Part shown: positions 39,951-44,566 of the stretch, in pieces | Layout: the number at the start of each line of letters is the position of its first letter | How positions within the stretch are numbered: position 1 is the stretch's first letter | DNA from: an uncultured beta proteobacterium | GTDB taxonomy: Bacteria; Pseudomonadota; Gammaproteobacteria; Burkholderiales; Burkholderiaceae_C | Assembly (NCBI GenBank): GCA_903914175.1 | Contig: CAIWNX010000101.1 | Location: forward strand, 1 to 44,566 | Direction of reading: 5' to 3' | Length of the DNA stretch: 44,566 nt | Notes under the pieces: generated by a model | Seen by the model: only the letters and a program-made list of their open reading frames with translations | Databases searched by the model: none | Told to the model about the DNA's origin: nothing | Translations under genes and position numbers: made by a program

Positions 39951-41561
39951 CTAGCCAATGATTCGGGTTGCCGTGGCGTCGAGCTTGGGCGGCGTCTCAA
40001 AGGTGTGGTAGGGCAGCGGCGTCGGCAGCTCCCACTCCAGACCTTCGGCACCTTCCCACGGTTTTTGCGGCGCTTTTTCGCCCTTGCCGCGCAGCGTCGG
40101 CAGCACGACAAAGAAGAAGAAATAGACCTGGGCAAAGCCGAAGAAGAATGCACCGACCGAGGCCACGGCGTTGAAGTCGGCGAACTGCATCGGGTAGTCG
40201 GCATAGCGACGCGGCATGCCGGCCAGGCCCAGGAAGTGCATCGGGAAGAAAGTGACGTTGAACGAGATCAGCGACCACCAGAAGTGGATCTTGCCGCGCG
40301 ATTCGTTGTACATAACACCGGTCCACTTCGGGCTCCAGTAGTAGTAACCGGCAAACAGCGCGTAGAGCGAACCGGCCACCAGCACGTAATGAAAGTGCGC
40401 CACCACGTAATAGGTGTCGTGGATCTGGATGTCAATCGGCGCCATCGCCAGCATCAGACCCGAGAAGCCGCCGAGCGTGAAGACGAAGATGAAACCGACG
40501 GCAAACAGCATCGGCGTCTCAAAGGTCATCGAGCCCTGCCACATGGTGGCGATCCAGTTGAAGATCTTCACCGCCGTCGGCACCGCGATCAGCATCGTGG
40601 CGTACATGAAAAAGAGCTGACCCGTCACCGGCATGCCGGAGGTGAACATGTGGTGCGCCCAGACGATGAAGCTCAGGATCGCGATCGACGAAGTTGCGTA
40701 GACCATGGAGGCGTAGCCAAACAGCTTCTTGCGCGCAAAGGCCGGCACGATCTGGCTGATGACGCCAAAGGCCGGCAGAATCATGATGTAGACCTCGGGG
40801 TGACCGAAGAACCAGAAGATGTGCTGGTACATCACCGGGTCGCCGCCGCCGGCCGGGTTAAAAAAGCTGGTGCCGAAATGGCGATCGGTCAGCGTCATGG
40901 TGATGGCACCGGCCAGCACCGGCATGACGGCGATCAGCAGGTAGGCCGTGATCAGCCAGGTCCAGCAGAACATCGGCATCTTCATCAGCGTCATGCCGGG
41001 CGCGCGCATGTTCAGGATGGTGACGATGATGTTGATGGAGCCCATGATGCTCGATGCGCCCAGCAGGTGCATGGCAAAAATGCCGGTGTCCATGCTCGGG
41101 CCCATCTGCAGCGTCAACGGCGCGTACAGCGTCCAGCCGGCCGCCGGCGCACCACCGGGCATGAAGAAGGAACCCGCCAGCATCGCGGCGGCCGGGATCA
41201 TGAGCCAGAAGCTGAAGTTGTTCATGCGCGCAAACGCCATGTCGGAAGCACCGATCTGCATCGGAATCATCCAGTTGGCGAAGCCGACAAAGGCCGGCAT
41301 GATGGCGCCAAACACCATGATCAGGCCGTGCATGGTGGTGAGCTGGTTGAACAACTCGGGGTTGATGAACTGCAGGCCCGGCTGAAACAGTTCGGCACGG
41401 ATGATCAGGGCCAGCACGCCACCGAGCATCAGCATGGTGAAGCTGAACAACAGGTACAGCGTGCCAATGTCCTTGTGGTTGGTGGCGAAGACCCAGCGCT
41501 GCCAGCCGCTCGGGGCGTGGTGCGCATGGTCGTGGTCATGGTGGTCTAAAACGGCGCTCAT
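39951..41561 (-). CDS. ctaD: Cytochrome c oxidase subunit I (aa3 type)
   Basis: 536 residues, twelve TM helices. Heme a and a3/CuB ligands are intact: [11 protein letters not shown] (low-spin heme His), [10 protein letters not shown] (CuB His cross-linked to Tyr), [10 protein letters not shown] (His-His for CuB) and [16 protein letters not shown] (heme a3 and low-spin His). These are features of an A-type heme-copper oxidase with D and K channels. It reduces O2 to water while pumping protons. Preceded by ctaC with a 41-bp gap and followed by the 36-aa peptide gene. Confidence 0.98.
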   Translation of the reverse strand: MSAVLDHHDHDHAHHAPSGWQRWVFATNHKDIGTLYLLFSFTMLMLGGVLALIIRAELFQPGLQFINPELFNQLTTMHGLIMVFGAIMPAFVGFANWMIPMQIGASDMAFARMNNFSFWLMIPAAAMLAGSFFMPGGAPAAGWTLYAPLTLQMGPSMDTGIFAMHLLGASSIMGSINIIVTILNMRAPGMTLMKMPMFCWTWLITAYLLIAVMPVLAGAITMTLTDRHFGTSFFNPAGGGDPVMYQHIFWFFGHPEVYIMILPAFGVISQIVPAFARKKLFGYASMVYATSSIAILSFIVWAHHMFTSGMPVTGQLFFMYATMLIAVPTAVKIFNWIATMWQGSMTFETPMLFAVGFIFVFTLGGFSGLMLAMAPIDIQIHDTYYVVAHFHYVLVAGSLYALFAGYYYWSPKWTGVMYNESRGKIHFWWSLISFNVTFFPMHFLGLAGMPRRYADYPMQFADFNAVASVGAFFFGFAQVYFFFFVVLPTLRGKGEKAPQKPWEGAEGLEWELPTPLPYHTFETPPKLDATATRIIG

Positions 41562-41602
41562 GGCGATTTCCTTTTCTGTTCTTCTTGTCGGGCAGTGGGC
41601 GT

Positions 41603-42787
41603 TCAGCGGCGCGCGGCCGTGACGTCAGCGGGCTGCACCAGCTGCCCCGTTTTGTTCGACCAGTTGTTCTTGGTGTAGGTGATGACAGCGGCGATTTCGG
41701 TATCGTTCAACTGCTTCCAGGACGGCATGGCGCCGTTGTTCTGGCCGTTGAGCAAGACGGCAATCTGCTTGCCCTTGTCGGCGTCGAGCACCACGGCCGC
41801 ACCATCAAGCGGTTTGACCACGCCGCCACCCTTGCCGTGCGTCTGGTGGCAGGCCACACAGTTGGCGGCATAGACCTTCTCGCCGCGCTTGAAGATTTCC
41901 TCGGCGCTCCAGACCTTGGTCGGGTCGTCCGCGCGTGCCGCCATGGCTTTCTTCTCGGCCAGCACCCAGGTCGAGTAGTCGGCCGCGGATACCACTTTCA
42001 CGTGGATCGGCATGTAGGCGTGCTCCTTGCCGCACAGTTGCGCACACTGGCCGTAGTAGTCGCCAACCTTCTCGGCGCGAAACCAGGTGTCGCGCACAAA
42101 GCCCGGAATCGCCGCCTGCTGGACGCCAAAGGCCGGCACCATCCAGGCGTGAATCACGTCGTTGGCGGTGGTGATGATGCGGATCTTCTGGTTCACCGGC
42201 ACCACCAGCGGGTGATCAACTTTCAGCAGGTAGTCATCAACGACCTCGCCCTTTTTCGGCCCCCCGTCGTTGGACATCTGGCGCTGCGCCTTGTCCAGCG
42301 CCGAGATGAAGCCAATGCCCTCGCCTTCGCCCTTGAGGTAGTCGTAGCCCCACTTCCACTGCATACCGGTGACCTTGATCGTAAGGTCGGCGTTGGTGGT
42401 GTCTTTCATCGCCACCACGACCTTGGTCGCCGGCAGCGCCATCAGGATCACGATGATGAAGGGCACGATGGTCCAGATCACTTCGACCGTCACCGATTCA
42501 TGGAAATTGGCCGACTTGTGGCCAACCGACTTGCGGTGCTTCCAGATCGAATAGAACATGACGCCGAAAACCGCCACGAAGATCACGGTGCAGACGATCA
42601 GCATGAACCAGTGCAGCCAGGCCTGATCCTCGGCGATGCGGGTCACGCCAGCGGGCAGGTTCAGCTGATTGACGGCGGGACCGCCAGGCAGGTCGCTGAC
42701 CGCATGCGCTGCCGTGAAAACGACGGTACTGGCCCAGGCCAACGCTGCCCGCAGCATGCCAGTCAATTTGTGGGAAATTCTTTTCAT
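41603..42787 (-). CDS. ctaC: Cytochrome c oxidase subunit II with C-terminal cytochrome c domain
   Basis: 394 residues: a signal peptide (to about AAHA, residue 29), two TM helices (about 60-85 and 103-125), the cupredoxin domain with the CuA site Cys248, Cys252, His256 and Met259 ([12 protein letters not shown]) plus VIHAWMVP, then a cytochrome c domain with CVACH (Cys310-Cys313-His314) and a distal Met in GAMPSW. The fused heme makes this a caa3-like subunit II, usual in Burkholderiales. ATG 42787 was chosen since it opens the signal peptide. It is the first gene of the oxidase operon. Confidence 0.96.
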   Translation of the reverse strand: MKRISHKLTGMLRAALAWASTVVFTAAHAVSDLPGGPAVNQLNLPAGVTRIAEDQAWLHWFMLIVCTVIFVAVFGVMFYSIWKHRKSVGHKSANFHESVTVEVIWTIVPFIIVILMALPATKVVVAMKDTTNADLTIKVTGMQWKWGYDYLKGEGEGIGFISALDKAQRQMSNDGGPKKGEVVDDYLLKVDHPLVVPVNQKIRIITTANDVIHAWMVPAFGVQQAAIPGFVRDTWFRAEKVGDYYGQCAQLCGKEHAYMPIHVKVVSAADYSTWVLAEKKAMAARADDPTKVWSAEEIFKRGEKVYAANCVACHQTHGKGGGVVKPLDGAAVVLDADKGKQIAVLLNGQNNGAMPSWKQLNDTEIAAVITYTKNNWSNKTGQLVQPADVTAARR

Positions 42788-42892
42788 CGCGCTCACTTGT
42801 TTTGTTGCCTCGGGTAGACCGGTCAGGTCAGGTCGCGGGCAATTGTAGTGCAGCCGATTGAATCTTGTTGGACCCCTTGTCAAGTCCTTTTC

Positions 42893-43780
42893 TCAAGGTT
42901 TCCCAGGATAGTTTTTGCGTTGGTGCAAGGTTTCCCGCATTTGTGCCAGAGACAGCACGGTCTCGGCCCGAATGTCCAGACGCGGCGCCGGTTTGACAGC
43001 ATGGCCGTATACCACCTCAAACGTCAGACTGAGCGGCGTTTTTGCCAGTTCCTGCTGCAGTTGCGCGTGCCACTGGCGCGCGCGCAGGCCCGCAAAGCGC
43101 TGCGGATGCAGGTTGCGCCCCAGCCCGCGCAACTCCTGCAGCAGGCGCTCGGGCGTCTCAAATGTGAGCGTGATGCGCTCCATGTCCATCACCGGGTCGG
43201 CAAAGCCGGCCGCCAGCAGCATGTCGCCCCAATCGTGCATGTCGGTGAACTCGTGTGCTGGCGCGCCCCAGCCCAGACTCTGGTAGAGGCCGCGCAACTC
43301 CTGCAAGGTATCAGGCCCGAGACAGGAAAACATCAGGAAACCATCCACCGCCAGCGCCTGGTGCCACTGCGCCATCAGGGCGTGTGGATCGTGCGTCATG
43401 TGCAGCGCCATATTGGCCCACAGCATTTGCGCTGCACCCTCCGTCGGCACCTCAAAACGCGGCTGGCGCCCAAGCCAGCGCGCCGGTTGCCACCAGGGTT
43501 TGGCCAGGCTTGCTTGGGCATGGGCAGCACGGCCTGGCTCGAATTCCGTCACAAAACAGTCGGCCTGCGGGTAACGCTGGGCCAGCAGCGCATGCGCCTG
43601 CATACCGCCGCGCACCGGCTCCCAGTGCGCCCAACTGGCGGGCTGCAACTTGATGCAATCGAGCCGCTCCTGCATGCGCCGCGCCACTTCCTCGTGCAGC
43701 CAGGGTGAGGTGCTGGCGGGCAAGCGCTGCCAGCGCCGGACGGCAATCGGGTCAATCGTGGGAGGGCGGTCGGTCGGCAT
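42893..43780 (-). CDS. BioC-like methyltransferase-fold protein
   Basis: 295 residues. SPWLHEEVARRMQERLDCIK and the mid-region MLWANMALHMTHDPHALMAQ, DGFLMFSCLGPDTLQELRG and FTDMHDWGDMLLAAGFADP follow malonyl-ACP O-methyltransferase (BioC) of biotin synthesis. The SAM-binding motif I region (SWAHWEPVRGGMQAHALLAQ) lacks the clear acidic-GxGxG pattern, so it may be a divergent or inactive relative. No other bio gene is near. It is divergent from comF (40-bp gap), and its start at 43780 gives normal length. Confidence 0.75.
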   Translation of the reverse strand: MPTDRPPTIDPIAVRRWQRLPASTSPWLHEEVARRMQERLDCIKLQPASWAHWEPVRGGMQAHALLAQRYPQADCFVTEFEPGRAAHAQASLAKPWWQPARWLGRQPRFEVPTEGAAQMLWANMALHMTHDPHALMAQWHQALAVDGFLMFSCLGPDTLQELRGLYQSLGWGAPAHEFTDMHDWGDMLLAAGFADPVMDMERITLTFETPERLLQELRGLGRNLHPQRFAGLRARQWHAQLQQELAKTPLSLTFEVVYGHAVKPAPRLDIRAETVLSLAQMRETLHQRKNYPGKP

Positions 43781-43820
43781 GGTGTGGTACGAGTGGCGGA
43801 CGCAAGAGTATATTGACTCC

Positions 43821-44516
43821 ATGTTTGCGCGCGTGTTCAGGGGGCTGCTGGACGCACTGCCGAGCCAGTGCATGGTCTGCCATGCCTGGCCGGGGCAGAG
43901 TCTGTGCGAGGCCTGCGTCAGCCGCTTCGCGCAGCCACAGCCGCGCTGCCGCACCTGTGCGCTGCTGCTGCCCAGCGGCGTTGCGCAATGCGGCGAATGT
44001 GTCGCCAAAGCGCCGCCGCTGGACGCCTGTCTGGCCGCCGTGTCGTACGCCTACCCCTGGTCGCATTTGATTCTGGGCTACAAGTTCCATGAACACCCCG
44101 GCCGCGCCGGCGCCTTTGCCCTGCTGCTGCGCAGCACGCCCTGGGTTGAGCCGGCGCTGGAAGCCGCCGATGCCGTGTTGCCGATGCCGCTCTCGCGGGA
44201 GCGGCTGCGCACACGCGGCTTTAACCAGGCGCTGCTGCTGGCGCGCCAACTCGCACCCGACAAAACCAACAGCCATCTGCTGCTACGCATCCAGGACACG
44301 CCGGCCCAAAGCACGCTGCACCGCAACGAGCGTCTGGACAGCCTGCACGATGCCTTCGCCGTCGATCCACTGCGCGTGCAACAAATCAAAGGCAAGCGAC
44401 TGGTGCTGGTGGACGACGTCATGACCAGCGGCGCCACGCTCTACGCAGCAGCACGCGTGCTGCGCGCCGCCGGCGCTGCGCACATCACGGGATTGGTGAT
44501 TGCGCGAACGGAATAA
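43821..44516 (+). CDS. ComF family phosphoribosyltransferase-like protein
   Basis: 231 residues: an N-terminal four-Cys zinc-binding part (CMVCHAWPGQSLCEAC, then CRTCALLL and QCGEC) followed by a type I PRTase domain with YKFHEHPGRAG, PMPLSRERLRTRGFNQALLL and the PRPP loop VLVDDVMTSGATL. ComF proteins are needed for DNA uptake in competence (with ComFA or PriA-like helicases) and may act in recombination. ATG 43821 begins the family homology. The next gene is trmL, 25 nt on. Confidence 0.93.
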   Translation: MFARVFRGLLDALPSQCMVCHAWPGQSLCEACVSRFAQPQPRCRTCALLLPSGVAQCGECVAKAPPLDACLAAVSYAYPWSHLILGYKFHEHPGRAGAFALLLRSTPWVEPALEAADAVLPMPLSRERLRTRGFNQALLLARQLAPDKTNSHLLLRIQDTPAQSTLHRNERLDSLHDAFAVDPLRVQQIKGKRLVLVDDVMTSGATLYAAARVLRAAGAAHITGLVIARTE

Positions 44517-44541
44517 AGCCCCGCGCTGCGACAATCCGCCC

Positions 44542-44566
44542 ATGTTCCATATCGTTCTGGTCGAGC
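44542..44566 (+). CDS. trmL: tRNA (cytidine/uridine-34-2'-O)-methyltransferase, first codons only
   Basis: The last 25 bases encode MFHIVLVE, the invariant start of TrmL (SPOUT methyltransferase of the tRNA wobble base), and comF-trmL adjacency is common in Burkholderiales. Only eight codons are visible, so this is a recognition from a very short string plus context. Confidence 0.6.

Noticed and set aside
39846-41549. 567-codon open frame antisense to ctaD
   Set aside because: Composition is His/Arg/Gln-rich shadow coding of a conserved oxidase subunit on the other strand; no domain pattern.
43801-43820. TATATT just before comF as a -10 box
   Set aside because: No -35 at suitable distance and it would leave almost no leader.

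Overview
The window (44.6 kb, GC-rich) looks like a chromosomal segment of a betaproteobacterium of the order Burkholderiales, most likely Comamonadaceae (Rhodoferax/Polaromonas-like). This is inferred from gene content: a ctaCD-ctaG-ctaE-SURF1-ctaAB-sco cluster with a cytochrome-c-tailed CtaC, a giant tandem UvrA, the DUF485-actP acetate uptake pair, and comF next to trmL. I see no rRNA, tRNA, CRISPR array, prophage or intact insertion sequence.

Layout. 1-3.4 kb: 3' end of prfC, a HAD phosphatase, a DUF2721 membrane protein and a convergent acetylpolyamine-amidohydrolase-like deacetylase. 3.4-4.0 kb: a ParE/RHH toxin-antitoxin pair. 4.1-12.1 kb (minus strand): a 1958-residue double UvrA, a 49-residue membrane peptide and an MHS-type transporter. 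12.4-14.5 kb (plus): DUF485-ActP with a clear terminator. 14.55-15.75 kb: a decayed patch with a histidine-kinase tail remnant abutting a 5'-truncated alkB that carries a nonsense codon, then a small membrane-protein gene. 15.9-25.4 kb (minus): a long co-directional run from methylcrotonyl-CoA carboxylase (liuB, liuD) through a hydroxyacid dehydrogenase, HMG-CoA lyase, YbaK, DUF1289 and an HCCA isomerase to a cNMP/CBS/DUF294 protein and a DnaQ-like exonuclease. A divergent AraC-type regulator sits upstream, with a plausible operator between.

26.6-33.7 kb: a HAD phosphatase, a rhodanese, an ABC1/UbiB kinase-like protein, a MerR-B12 regulator carrying the CarH/LitR light-sensing signature, a single-domain response regulator, and a PAS-PAS-GGDEF-EAL membrane protein. 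33.7-42.8 kb (minus): the aa3-type cytochrome oxidase structural and assembly cluster. The right end holds a BioC-like methyltransferase, divergent comF and the first codons of trmL.

The most striking layer is not a gene. At least two families of small palindromic repeats are sprinkled between genes and also inside them: one copy forms the linker between the two UvrA units, one extends a hairpin turn of the biotin-carboxylase ATP-grasp site in LiuD, a related one lies in CtaA, and one supplies the last codons of the HAD phosphatase. In all these cases the reading frame is kept. The second notable point is a B12-photoreceptor-like regulator divergent from a c-di-GMP module.
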